A stretch of 45,335 bases of DNA from Formosa sp. (GTDB taxonomy: Bacteria > Bacteroidota > Bacteroidia > Flavobacteriales > Flavobacteriaceae), in the NCBI GenBank assembly GCA_002698705.1, contig NZZM01000042.1, positions 34,821 through 80,155 of the forward strand. Direction: 5' to 3'. The notes beneath the pieces are model-generated. The model searched no databases. It saw only the letters and a program-made list of their open reading frames with translations, and was not told the origin of the DNA. Shown piece by piece: positions 20,976 to 30,913 of this stretch (positions are counted from its first letter, which is position 1; each line of letters starts with the position of its first letter). The translations under genes were made by a program, and so were the position numbers.

Positions 20976-22204
20976 TGGCCTCAAAGCTTAAATATTTATC
21001 TTTCATTTTTTTCATTTTTTTGGCCTTAGGCTCGTGGGGAGTTAATGCGCAAAACCAACGCCAACAGGAATTAGAAGGCCGAAGACGGGAATTACAAAAA
21101 GAAATAAAACAAATAACAGCTTTATTATTTGCAAGCAAGAAGGAAAGGAAATCTATAATAAATACGGTTGATGACTTGAGTTATAAAATTAGTGTTAGAA
21201 AAAATTTAATTCGTATAACAAACCAACAAGCGAATTTATTGACCAGAGAAATAAATTTTAATGAAAATAAAATTTTAGATAAACAAAATAAGTTGAAAAT
21301 ATTAAAACAAGATTACGCTGCTATGATCTTAAGATCTTACAAAAGCCGCGATCGCAAAAATAAGCTGATGTTTTTATTATCTTCCTCAAACTTTCAGCAG
21401 GCTTTTAGGCGCTTACAGTATATTAAGCAATATGCAAATTATCAGAAAGATCAGGGAAAGCTTATTAAAGAAGAAACAAAAAAGCTACAATTACTCAATC
21501 AAGATCTCGTAAGTAAAAAAGAAGAAAAGAAAAAAATAATTAATGAAAATCGATTTGCAAAAGAAGCTTTGGATGAAGAGAGAAATACACAAAAAGTTTT
21601 GATAGCGTCAATTCAAAAAGATTTATCAACCTTTTCACTTAAAATTAAAACCAAACAAAAAGAAACCCAAAAATTAAATGAAGAAATCCGAAAGTTAATT
21701 CAAGAAGCAATTGCAGCATCAAATAGGAAGGCAGGAAAATCCGAAGATTTGAACGTATTCTCTCTGACACCAGAACAAAAAGCATTAGCTAAAAATTTCA
21801 CATCTAATAAAGGAAAATTACCTTGGCCAGTAGCCAATGGGATAGTGAAATTGCGCTTTGGGACAAACCCATCACCTATTGACCCAAGTATTAAAATTAG
21901 GAGCAATGGCGTTCGCATTGCAACTAATAAAGGTGAGCCAATAAGAACTGTTTTTGAAGGAGTCGTTCAGGGTATTATGACTCCAAAAAATGGTAACAAT
22001 ACCATTATGATTCGCCACGGCAACTACATTACAGTTTATAAAAACTTGTCTAAGTTTTATGTGTCAAAAGGGGATAAAGTTACAACCAAACAAATTATTG
22101 GAGAGGTTATTACAAATAAAGCAACAGGCGAATCTATTTTAAGCTTTGGGATTTATAAGGATAGCTCTATTCAAAACCCTTCAAGTTGGATTTATAAGCT
22201 ATAA
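20975..22204 (+). CDS. Murein hydrolase activator EnvC-like, coiled coil plus M23 peptidase domain
   Basis: Signal peptide, long coiled coil, LPWPVANGIVKLRFGTNPSP...NNTIMIRHGNYITVYKNLSKFYVSKGDKVTTKQIIGEV. Confidence 0.9.
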   Translation: MASKLKYLSFIFFIFLALGSWGVNAQNQRQQELEGRRRELQKEIKQITALLFASKKERKSIINTVDDLSYKISVRKNLIRITNQQANLLTREINFNENKILDKQNKLKILKQDYAAMILRSYKSRDRKNKLMFLLSSSNFQQAFRRLQYIKQYANYQKDQGKLIKEETKKLQLLNQDLVSKKEEKKKIINENRFAKEALDEERNTQKVLIASIQKDLSTFSLKIKTKQKETQKLNEEIRKLIQEAIAASNRKAGKSEDLNVFSLTPEQKALAKNFTSNKGKLPWPVANGIVKLRFGTNPSPIDPSIKIRSNGVRIATNKGEPIRTVFEGVVQGIMTPKNGNNTIMIRHGNYITVYKNLSKFYVSKGDKVTTKQIIGEVITNKATGESILSFGIYKDSSIQNPSSWIYKL

Positions 22205-22717
22205 TTTATTTACAAAAAGTGCCTTCAGTTCTGTAGCTTGATTTGCTTTCATTTTCCCAGCCAATACTAAACTTAATTGACGTCTTCTTAGAGCTCCATC
22301 AAAACGTTTTATTTCTTCTTCAGTTTCAGGGATAAGCTTAGGAACTTGAATCGGGTTTCTATTTTGATCGACAGCTACAAATGTAAATATCGCTTCATTT
22401 GCTTTTAGTGGAGTGTTAAAATTATTGTCTGTATACCACACATCTAAATAAACTTCCATTGATGTGTTAAATGCACGAGAAACCTTAGCTTCAATTGTTA
22501 CAATACTGCCTAAAGGAATAGTATGGTTAAAGGCGACATGATTTACTGATGCAGTAACAACAACTTTTTCAGAGTGTTTTTGGGCTGCAATACTGGCGGC
22601 ACGGTCCATTCTTGCCAAAAGCTCACCTCCAAATAGAGTATTAATTGAATTCGTTTCACTTGGCAGTACTAAATCTGTTACAACGGTTTTCGAATTAGAG
22701 GGTTTTTTTGAAATCAT
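22199..22717 (-). CDS. Acyl-CoA thioesterase (hotdog fold)
   Basis: NSINTLFGGELLARMDRAASIAAQKHSEKVVVTASVNHVAFNHTIPLGSIVTIEAKVSRAFNTSMEVYLDVW. Confidence 0.92.
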   Translation of the reverse strand: MISKKPSNSKTVVTDLVLPSETNSINTLFGGELLARMDRAASIAAQKHSEKVVVTASVNHVAFNHTIPLGSIVTIEAKVSRAFNTSMEVYLDVWYTDNNFNTPLKANEAIFTFVAVDQNRNPIQVPKLIPETEEEIKRFDGALRRRQLSLVLAGKMKANQATELKALFVNKL

Positions 22718-22778
22718 TGGCTTTTCATGAAAATTGTAAATGTAGTTTTCAATTTAATAAAGAAGGTTTAATTAAAAC

Positions 22779-23680
22779 TTAGTTTAAATCCTTCACTAAT
22801 AGCCAGGCCTCCGGATTTTGTTCCTTTTTTATTTTGTAAAGTTTGCGAATGGCCTGTTCGCGTGTAGGGAAACTTTCAAAAACTACTTGATATAAACCAT
22901 AACTATTTTGGCCAATGATATTAGCATTAAAACCTAAGCGTTTTAATTCACGGAGTTTGCGCTCACTATTTTTTTTAACTCTAAAAGCCCCAGCTACGAC
23001 ATGAAAATTTCCCTTATTAATTTTTAAATTTAAAGTTAAAGGTGGTAGCGGTGTACGTACAGCAAATGTAGCTTCTTGAATTTGATTACCTAACAAAACG
23101 TTGGCTTTCTCTTGGGCTATAATATTTTGATCTTCAATATATTGATTATAATTAAAGTTAAATACTCCTGCTAAACTTATTAGAAGAATTCCAACAGCAG
23201 CATATTTAATTAATGACTTTGTAGGATTCTTTTTTGCTCTTTGAAAGTTAATAATTTTCCCCCTTGAAATTTCTGAAGCTAGAAATTCACTAAGACCAAA
23301 AGCATCTGTAAGGTAATTTAGTTTATAACAAGGCTCAAAGATTAAAATCCCATTTTTATTTAGCTGTAAATTTCCAATAGAGTTAAGAACAAAAGTTTGA
23401 TTTTTATTGAGAATTCTTTGCATTTCATTGACTTGCTTAGCTATTTTAGCTAATGCATTTTCATATGAAATTTTCTCGCTTTCAGACACGTGATTGGCTA
23501 AGATTCCATCGTTGGATGTTAGTTGTTCGTTGAAGGATAATCTTTTTTTTGGAGGGTACAACGTTTGGGTCTTGGAATCAATTCTGCAGAAATCTTATGG
23601 CTCAGAAATGCCCCAAAGTTAGGCACAACAACACATTCGTATCGGTACAAAAGAGTATTTATATGATCGCTTAATTTCAT
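22779..23680 (-). pseudogene. HU-CCDC81 and SPOR domain protein, reading frame interrupted by an apparent 1-nt deletion near 23580-23581
   Basis: N-terminal frame (23519..23680) reads MKLSDHINTLLYRYECVVVPNFGAFLSHKISAE then diverges; the C-terminal frame (22779..~23582) reads ..DSKTQTLYPPKKRLSFNEQLTSNDGILANHVSE...SPOR. Offset is exactly one missing base. Confidence 0.8.
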
Positions 23681-23756
23681 ACTTTCAAATTTATAATTTT
23701 TTTTTCAATTTTACTAAAATCACTAAAAAAATGAAGATGAATTTTCAGGAAATTTT

Positions 23757-24725
23757 TTAATATCCGAGTTTTTTTCGAACACGACTAAGAACTTTATTGG
23801 CAACAACAGAAGCTCTAGCAGCGCCAGAATTTAATATTTTTTCAACCTCCTCCGGGTGCGCCATGTAGTAGTTGTATTTTTTGCGCTCATCAATAAATTT
23901 GTCGCAAATAAGCTCAAACAATGCTTGCTTCGCATCTCCATAGCCATAACCACCTGACTCATAATTTTTTTTCATTGCTTCAACGTCTTTATTTGACGCT
24001 ATTAATTCGTAAATAGCAAAGCAGTTACATGTAGACCAATTTTTTGGCATCTCAAGAGAAACGCTATCCGTCTTTATACCCATTATTTGTTTCCTTAGGT
24101 CTTTATCGCCTTGAAAAATATTTATAACATTGTTTTTACTTTTGCTCATTTTATGGCCATCTGTTCCAGGAATTAATTTAGTTTCCTTATGAATTTTTGC
24201 CTCTGGTATTACAAAGGCTTTACCCATTTTTGCATGAAACCTTGAGGCAACATCTCTGGTCATTTCAATATGTTGAAGCTGGTCTTTACCAACAGGGACT
24301 ATATCAGCATCGTACAATAAAATATCGGCAGCCATTAGCATTGGATAACTAAATAAGCCGCCATTAACATCTTCTAAGCGATTAACTTTGTCTTTGAAGC
24401 TGTGAGCTAGTTCTAATCTTGAAAATGGAAAAAAGCAGTTTAAAAACCAAGCGAGTACTGTTACTTGGGGAACATCACTTTGCTTGTAAAAAACCGTTTT
24501 CTTTGTATCCAATCCACAAGCTAGCCATGCAGATGCAGTCGATAAAGAGTTTTGAAAAAGAGTTTTAGCGTCTTTTATTTGTGTAAGTGAGTGCAAATCG
24601 GCAACAAATAAAAAAGAATCATTAGATTGCTTTCTACTCATTTCAATAGCAGGGAGTATTGCCCCTAAAATATTCCCCAAATGAGGAGTACCTGTGCTTT
24701 GTATGCCGGTTAAAACTCTAGCCAT
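23757..24725 (-). CDS. trpS: Tryptophan--tRNA ligase
   Basis: ARVLTGIQSTGTPHLGNILGAI, PVGKDQLQHIEMTRD, GTDGHKMSKSKNNVI. Confidence 0.96.
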   Translation of the reverse strand: MARVLTGIQSTGTPHLGNILGAILPAIEMSRKQSNDSFLFVADLHSLTQIKDAKTLFQNSLSTASAWLACGLDTKKTVFYKQSDVPQVTVLAWFLNCFFPFSRLELAHSFKDKVNRLEDVNGGLFSYPMLMAADILLYDADIVPVGKDQLQHIEMTRDVASRFHAKMGKAFVIPEAKIHKETKLIPGTDGHKMSKSKNNVINIFQGDKDLRKQIMGIKTDSVSLEMPKNWSTCNCFAIYELIASNKDVEAMKKNYESGGYGYGDAKQALFELICDKFIDERKKYNYYMAHPEEVEKILNSGAARASVVANKVLSRVRKKLGY

Positions 24726-24752
24726 TAGCCTCTAGATTATCTGATTTAAATA

Positions 24753-24760
24753 CAAAGGTA
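24753..24760 (-). promoter_or_regulatory. Candidate -7 element TACCTTTG for trpS
   Basis: Exact TAnnTTTG on the minus strand (plus-strand CAAAGGTA), near-consensus ATTG about 20 nt upstream. Confidence 0.5.
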
Positions 24761-24792
24761 ATTTTTTTGAGCTAATCGCTCAATATTTTTAG

Positions 24793-24800
24793 TAGTTTTG
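24793..24800 (+). promoter_or_regulatory. Candidate -7 element TAGTTTTG for plsC-like gene
   Basis: Exact TAnnTTTG ending 6 nt before the ATG at 24807. Confidence 0.4.
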
Positions 24801-24806
24801 GTTGTG

Positions 24807-25547
24807 ATGAAATTTATGTGCTATCCAATTTGGTTAATTTATAGGATCTGGTTCTATGTTCTGGTAGGTTTATGCACTTTTCTTCTTTCTCCGCTATTAA
24901 TTTTATCCATTCTAAAGAGATCTTGGTATCCTTACTTTTTTAAAGTAGCCCGATTTTGGGCGCAATCAATATTAGCAGGTATGGGTTTTTGTTGGTCCGT
25001 GGTTTGGGAAGAAGATTTAATGCCTGGTAAGAGCTATATTTTTGTTGCCAATCACACCTCAATGATTGATATTATGTTGATGTTTTCAATTATAAAGAAT
25101 AATCCTTTTGTATTTGTAGGAAAAAAGGAATTGGCAAAAATTCCGTTATTTGGTTTTTTCTACAAACGCACTTCTATTTTGGTAGACCGTGGAAATGCTA
25201 TAAGTAGAAAAAAAGTGTTTAGTTATGCCCAAGAACGCATCCAGCAAGGACTTAGTATCTGTATTTTTCCAGAAGGAGGAGTCCCAAAGGAGTCGGTCGA
25301 GTTAGATCGTTTTAAAATAGGTGCTTTTAAACTTTCAGTTGAACATAAGTTGCCCTTAGTTCCAATTACTTTTTTGGATAATAAAAAACGATTTTCTTTT
25401 ACATTTTTTAGCGGAAGCCCAGGTAGGATGAGGGCTAAATCTCATAATTTTTTAAACCCCGAAGATTACAATACTGATTCGCTCAGACTAATGAGTGATA
25501 ACGTTTACAATCAAATATTAAATAATCTAAGGGAAAATACAGCTTAG
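24807..25547 (+). CDS. plsC: 1-acyl-sn-glycerol-3-phosphate acyltransferase
   Basis: IFVANHTSMIDIMLM (NHxxxxD) and ICIFPEGGVPKE motifs. Confidence 0.9.
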   Translation: MKFMCYPIWLIYRIWFYVLVGLCTFLLSPLLILSILKRSWYPYFFKVARFWAQSILAGMGFCWSVVWEEDLMPGKSYIFVANHTSMIDIMLMFSIIKNNPFVFVGKKELAKIPLFGFFYKRTSILVDRGNAISRKKVFSYAQERIQQGLSICIFPEGGVPKESVELDRFKIGAFKLSVEHKLPLVPITFLDNKKRFSFTFFSGSPGRMRAKSHNFLNPEDYNTDSLRLMSDNVYNQILNNLRENTA

Positions 25548-25550
25548 AAT

Positions 25551-26555
25551 TTATAACTGAGATTTAATAGTTTCTTTAATTTTTCCCTCAAGCTCGTCCA
25601 TTAAATCTGGGTTATCTTTAATCATATTTTTAACCGCATCTCTTCCTTGTCCTAGTTTTGTTTCATCATAACTAAACCAGGAGCCACTTTTTTGAATGAT
25701 ATCGAATTCTACAGCAATATCTAATACCTCTCCAACCTTCGATATTCCTTCTCCATACATTATATCAAATTCAGCTAGCTTAAAAGGCGGCGCAACTTTA
25801 TTTTTTACAACTTTCACTCTTGTTTTATTCCCAAGAACATTCCCATCAGTATTTTTTATTTGAGTTGAACGTCTAATATCTAACCTGACTGAAGCGTAAA
25901 ATTTTAATGCATTACCTCCAGTAGTGGTTTCTGGATTGCCAAACATAACTCCGATTTTTTCTCTCAGTTGATTAATAAAAATCATTGTACAGTTAGTTTT
26001 ACTAATAGTGCCAGTAAGTTTTCTTAGTGCCTGTGACATAAGACGTGCATGTAGCCCCATTTTAGAGTCACCCATTTCTCCCTCAATTTCACTTCTTGGA
26101 GTAAGAGCAGCTACTGAGTCAATAACAATCATGTCAATTGCACCTGACCGAATTAGGTTTTCGGCAATCTCTAAAGCTTGTTCGCCATTATCAGGTTGGG
26201 ATATGATGAGGTTATCGATATCGACTCCTAAGTTTTCTGCGTAAAAACGATCAAAAGCGTGTTCTGCATCAATAAATGCAGCGATGCCTCCAGCTTTTTG
26301 TGTTTCAGCTATTGCATGAAGAGTTAGTGTTGTTTTACCAGATGATTCTGGGCCATAAATTTCAACGACTCTACCCCTAGGATAACCCCCAACCCCTAAG
26401 GCTACATCAAGTCCCAATGAACCAGATGAGATAACATCAACATCAACAACAGGGGCATCACTCATTTTCATAACAGTTCCTTTACCGTAGGCCTTATCAA
26501 GCTTGTCAAGTGTTAATTTTAAGGCTTTTAATTTAGCATCTTTTTCTTTACTCAT
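25551..26555 (-). CDS. recA: Recombinase RecA
   Basis: [106 protein letters not shown]. Confidence 0.99.
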   Translation of the reverse strand: MSKEKDAKLKALKLTLDKLDKAYGKGTVMKMSDAPVVDVDVISSGSLGLDVALGVGGYPRGRVVEIYGPESSGKTTLTLHAIAETQKAGGIAAFIDAEHAFDRFYAENLGVDIDNLIISQPDNGEQALEIAENLIRSGAIDMIVIDSVAALTPRSEIEGEMGDSKMGLHARLMSQALRKLTGTISKTNCTMIFINQLREKIGVMFGNPETTTGGNALKFYASVRLDIRRSTQIKNTDGNVLGNKTRVKVVKNKVAPPFKLAEFDIMYGEGISKVGEVLDIAVEFDIIQKSGSWFSYDETKLGQGRDAVKNMIKDNPDLMDELEGKIKETIKSQL

Positions 26556-26700
26556 TGTTTTTTTTGGTTTAAATAACTACTGCTAAAATAATGTTTCTTT
26601 ATATAATTTACACAATTGAAGTTGTCTTTTTCATGTAGTTTAACTAATTGAATTGTAATATTGTTTTTTGATAAAAAAATTCAAAAGAACGAAAAAACAC

Positions 26701-26708
26701 TACATTTG
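26701..26708 (+). promoter_or_regulatory. Candidate -7 element TACATTTG upstream of trhO
   Basis: Exact TAnnTTTG about 36 nt before the ATG at 26744; no well-spaced -33. Confidence 0.4.
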
Positions 26709-26743
26709 TTTTTTTACTATTATTAACTTAAAATACGTATGGC

Positions 26744-27796
26744 ATGCAACTGTACAACAACTTGAGCAATAATGAAAGAGCTTCATTGATCCAAAAAGCT
26801 GGCAAAGATCGTTTAACAATTTCTTTTTACAAGTACGCTAATATTAGTAATACATCAATTTTTAGAAATCACTTATTTGTTTTTTGGCATTCTATTGATG
26901 TTCTTGGCCGCATTTACGTAGCCAATGAAGGTATTAATGCACAACTATCTCTTCCTGCTGAGAATTTTAAATTGTTTAAGAATCACTTGGACTCTATATC
27001 TTTTTTAGTAGATGTACGTATTAACATTGCTGTAGAACATAATATTTTTTCTTTTTTAAAACTCAAAATTAAAGTTAGAAATAAAATTGTTTCAGACGGT
27101 CTTGAAGATTCTAGTTTTGATGTTACTAATATCGGAACCCATGTAGCCGCAGCAAAGTTTAATCAACTCATTGAAGATGAAGATGCGGTTATAGTTGATA
27201 TGCGTAACCATTATGAAAGTGAAATTGGCCATTTTAAAAATGCAGTCACCCCTAACGTTGATACTTTTAGAGACTCCTTAAATCTCATTGAAGAGCAATT
27301 GAAAGAACATAAAAGCTCTAAGAAATTAGTAATGTATTGCACTGGAGGCATACGTTGTGAAAAAGCAAGTGCTTATTATAAGCACAAAGGTTTCAAAGAT
27401 GTTTTTCAATTGGAAGGAGGAATCATTAACTATAAACGCCAAGTAGATCAGCTAGGAATAGAAAATAAATTCGTTGGTAAAAATTTTGTTTTTGATGAAA
27501 GACGTGCTGAAAAAATTAGTGACGATATTATTGCGCAATGTCACCAATGTGGCACACCCGCTGACATACATGTTAATTGTGCCAATGAAGCTTGCCATCT
27601 TTTATTTATTCAGTGCGATTTATGTAAAGTAGAAATGGAAAATTGTTGTTCTTTAAAATGTATGGATATTAATCGATTACCTGCGAAGGAGCAAAAAACT
27701 TTACGTAAAGGACAAGGTAATAGCAATGACATCTTTAAAAAAGGCCGCTCAAAGAATCTTAAGTATAAGGACGATAATATATTTTTGACTCCTTAA
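26744..27796 (+). CDS. trhO: Rhodanese-related protein, oxygen-dependent tRNA uridine(34) hydroxylase TrhO-like
   Basis: DMRNHYESEIGHFKNAV, MYCTGGIRCEKASAYYKHKGFKDVFQLEGGIINY, C-terminal Cys-rich CHQCGTPADIHVNCANEACHLLFIQC. Confidence 0.93.
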   Translation: MQLYNNLSNNERASLIQKAGKDRLTISFYKYANISNTSIFRNHLFVFWHSIDVLGRIYVANEGINAQLSLPAENFKLFKNHLDSISFLVDVRINIAVEHNIFSFLKLKIKVRNKIVSDGLEDSSFDVTNIGTHVAAAKFNQLIEDEDAVIVDMRNHYESEIGHFKNAVTPNVDTFRDSLNLIEEQLKEHKSSKKLVMYCTGGIRCEKASAYYKHKGFKDVFQLEGGIINYKRQVDQLGIENKFVGKNFVFDERRAEKISDDIIAQCHQCGTPADIHVNCANEACHLLFIQCDLCKVEMENCCSLKCMDINRLPAKEQKTLRKGQGNSNDIFKKGRSKNLKYKDDNIFLTP

Positions 27797-28050
27797 AACA
27801 AGACTCAACTCAAAGAATTGATTGTTAGTCGCAACGCCTTTTTAATTTTTTAAGTTCTTAAATAAACTTATATTTACAATACTAAAAAAACCATAAAATA
27901 TTTTATTGAGGTTTGATATTATTTGAATTGTAAATATAATAATCTATGAGTTTTAGCACTCTAACATTTATTAATTATAATAAAGGGCAGTATTTTGACT
28001 TCCCCTTTTTGAAAACACCCTACTTTAAGTTTTTTGAGTGTCAAAGCTAC

Positions 28051-28551
28051 GTGGCGGTTTGGCTCAAAAATCTAATCTATATTTTGTTCCTTTTTATGGT
28101 CACATCATGTAATAAAAGTACAATTTTTGACAAATATAGCTCTGTAAAACCATTTTGGGATAAAGACACATCAATTGTTTATGATTTTAGAATTACAGAC
28201 ACAGTTAGCCCACAAAATTTATTTATAAAGTTAAGAACCAACCAATCTTATAAGTTTAGTAATGTGTTTTTGAAGGTTACCTTACAGTATCCAAATGGTA
28301 AAATTCAAAAAGATACTTTGGAATATAAAATGGCTCGTCCAGACGGATCTATGCTTGGCCAAGGTGGAATGTTTTTAAAAGAACATAAATTGTGGTACAA
28401 AGGGCACAAAAATCAATTTATTTTTTATGAGTCTGGTAAATATAATTTGAGTATATCTCATGCTATGAGAGAACAGGGTAATGAGGTTACCTTGAAGATG
28501 CTTGAAGGGGTGGTAGATGTGGGTTTTAGTATTGAATCTGTTGATCTCTAA
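28051..28551 (+). CDS. gldH: Gliding motility lipoprotein GldH
   Basis: Lipobox MVTSC then NKSTIFDKYSSVKPFWDKDTSIVYDFRITDT...GKYNLSISHAMREQ; GTG at 28051 proposed, ORF open from 27946. Confidence 0.82.
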   Translation: MAVWLKNLIYILFLFMVTSCNKSTIFDKYSSVKPFWDKDTSIVYDFRITDTVSPQNLFIKLRTNQSYKFSNVFLKVTLQYPNGKIQKDTLEYKMARPDGSMLGQGGMFLKEHKLWYKGHKNQFIFYESGKYNLSISHAMREQGNEVTLKMLEGVVDVGFSIESVDL

Positions 28552-28554
28552 ATT

Positions 28555-30891
28555 ATGGTTAAAAGAAAAAAATCTAGGTCTGATTTTACTAAGCCAAAAA
28601 AATGGTTTTGGGGTTTATTTTTTTTAGGTTTTTGTACCATTCCAATTATTTTCGTCTTAGCATCCTTTGGCGTTTTTGGTACTATGCCAGATCATACAAC
28701 TCTTGAGAACCCCAGCACAAATTTAGCCACTGAAATAATTTCCTCTGATGGTGTAACCCTTGGCAAATTTTACTTCGAAGATAATCGTACTCCAATTGAA
28801 TATAACGAACTGCCAAAGCACTTAATTGATGCTCTCATTGCTACTGAGGATTATCGTTATTCTGATCATTCTGGTATAGACGCTAAAGGCACTCTTAGAG
28901 CTATTTATAAACTTGGGAAAGGCGGTGGTGGAAGTACAATTTCTCAACAACTTGCAAAGCAACTTTTTCATGGTGAAGGATCAAGACAAACATTTGGGCG
29001 CATCACTCAAAAGATTAAGGAATGGATAATTGCCATACGTCTCGAAAAGCAATACACAAAAGAAGAGATAATAGCTCAATATTTTAATATCTATGATTTT
29101 GGGAATAATGCTGACGGAATTCGAAGTGCTGCACGAATTTATTTTGGTAAAGAGCCCTCAGCTTTGAATATTACAGAATCAGCCATGTTAGTTGGGATGT
29201 TTAAGAATTCGTCTTTGTACAATCCACGTCCAAAAAGAAATCCCATTGGTACTAGGAACCGAAGAAATGTCGTCCTTTCGCAGATGTTTAAATATGGTTT
29301 TATAAATGAAGCAACAAAAGATTCTCTACAAGATACCCCACTTAATTTAAATTATACCCCAGAATCACATCGCGAAGGAATCGCTACATATTTTCGCGCT
29401 TATTTAAAGGAGTTTTTAAAGGACTGGGTTAACCAAGATAACAACAAAAAGGCTGACGGAAAAAAATACAATATCTACAGAGATGGTTTAAGGGTGTACA
29501 CATCAATTGATTCTCGAATGCAAATTATTGCAGAAACTAGCGTTTCACAGCACATGAAAGCCCTACAGGCAGAATTTTTTGTTCAAAATACCAAACAAAG
29601 AAATCCCACAGCACCATTTCTTGAACTGGAAGAGGAAGATGTTGAAAGGCTCTTAAATTTAGGGATGAAGCGCTCTGAAAGATGGCGCAAAATGCGTTAT
29701 GACCTAAAAAAACCAATAAATGAAATTGTCAATTCATTTAATAAGCCTATTTCAATGAAAATATTTTCATGGGATGGGCCAAATAATGAAATTGATACAG
29801 TAATGACTCCAATGGATTCTATGATATATTACAAATCTTTTCTTCGTGCAGGAATGATGTCAATGGAGCCTCAAACTGGTTTTGTGAAATCGTGGGTAGG
29901 AGGCTTTAATTATAAGCATTTTCAATACGATATGGTTAAACAAGGGAAACGACAAGTAGGCTCAACCTTTAAACCATTCGTTTATGCAGCTGCAATTGAT
30001 CAACTTCACCTATCTCCTTGTGATACATTTCCTAAAGCTCAAATTACCATTCCGGCTTTTAAATTCGGAAACGTGAAGGCTTGGGCCCCAAAGAACTCTA
30101 GCAATAATTACTCTGGTTTTGAAACTTTAAAATCTGCTCTAGCAAATTCAAGAAATACTATCACTGCAAGACTAATGAATGAAATTGGACCAAAGCCTGT
30201 AATAAATATGGCAAAAGATTTGGGAGTGGAACAAAGCCTTCCCGCAGTCCCATCAATAGCCTTGGGAACACCTGATTTAAGCGTTTATGAGATGGTGGCA
30301 GCATATTCAACCTTTGCAAATAAAGGGGTTTATACTAAGCCTGTGATGGTCACTAAGATTGAAGACAAAAATGGTACTTTATTGTATCAGTTTACTCCCG
30401 AATCACGTGATGTTTTAAGTGAAGAAATTGCATATGTCGTTGTCAATTTAATGGAAGGTGTTACAAAATTTGGTTCAGGACAGCGCTTACGTCACAATTT
30501 CGCAAAAGAACAAACGGTATATAAAGAGATAGTAACTGGCTATCCATATGAATTTGATAACGCAATTGCTGGAAAAACAGGGACCACACAAAATCAAAGC
30601 GACGGTTGGTTCATGGGAATGGTTCCTAATCTAGTTACCGGTGTTTGGGTTGGAGGGGAAGACCGCGCCACTCATTTTGAAACTATTACTTACGGGCAAG
30701 GCGCTTCAATGGCGTTACCAATTTGGGCTAATTTCATGAAAGGATGCTATACTATTGATGCTTTAGGAATCTCAAAAGATGAGTTTTCAATACCCGAAGA
30801 ATTATCTATTATCACTGAGTGTAAGCAATATAACGAAGAAGGTGAAGTGTTTAAAGTAAATGAAGTGATTAATCCGGAAATTGATTTTTAA
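28555..30891 (+). CDS. Penicillin-binding protein 1A (transglycosylase/transpeptidase)
   Basis: ATEDYRYSDHSGIDAKGTLRAI, GGSTISQQLAKQLF, KRQVGSTFKPFVYAAAID, NSRNTITARLM, AGKTGTTQNQSDGWFMG. Confidence 0.95.
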   Translation: MVKRKKSRSDFTKPKKWFWGLFFLGFCTIPIIFVLASFGVFGTMPDHTTLENPSTNLATEIISSDGVTLGKFYFEDNRTPIEYNELPKHLIDALIATEDYRYSDHSGIDAKGTLRAIYKLGKGGGGSTISQQLAKQLFHGEGSRQTFGRITQKIKEWIIAIRLEKQYTKEEIIAQYFNIYDFGNNADGIRSAARIYFGKEPSALNITESAMLVGMFKNSSLYNPRPKRNPIGTRNRRNVVLSQMFKYGFINEATKDSLQDTPLNLNYTPESHREGIATYFRAYLKEFLKDWVNQDNNKKADGKKYNIYRDGLRVYTSIDSRMQIIAETSVSQHMKALQAEFFVQNTKQRNPTAPFLELEEEDVERLLNLGMKRSERWRKMRYDLKKPINEIVNSFNKPISMKIFSWDGPNNEIDTVMTPMDSMIYYKSFLRAGMMSMEPQTGFVKSWVGGFNYKHFQYDMVKQGKRQVGSTFKPFVYAAAIDQLHLSPCDTFPKAQITIPAFKFGNVKAWAPKNSSNNYSGFETLKSALANSRNTITARLMNEIGPKPVINMAKDLGVEQSLPAVPSIALGTPDLSVYEMVAAYSTFANKGVYTKPVMVTKIEDKNGTLLYQFTPESRDVLSEEIAYVVVNLMEGVTKFGSGQRLRHNFAKEQTVYKEIVTGYPYEFDNAIAGKTGTTQNQSDGWFMGMVPNLVTGVWVGGEDRATHFETITYGQGASMALPIWANFMKGCYTIDALGISKDEFSIPEELSIITECKQYNEEGEVFKVNEVINPEIDF

Positions 30892-30913
30892 GTATTAAAC
30901 CAAAATATGTCTT

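Noticed and set aside
27797-27945. Possible terminator or tRNA in the trhO-gldH gap
   Set aside because: Only weak imperfect pairing before a T-tract; no cloverleaf or strong stem found by eye.
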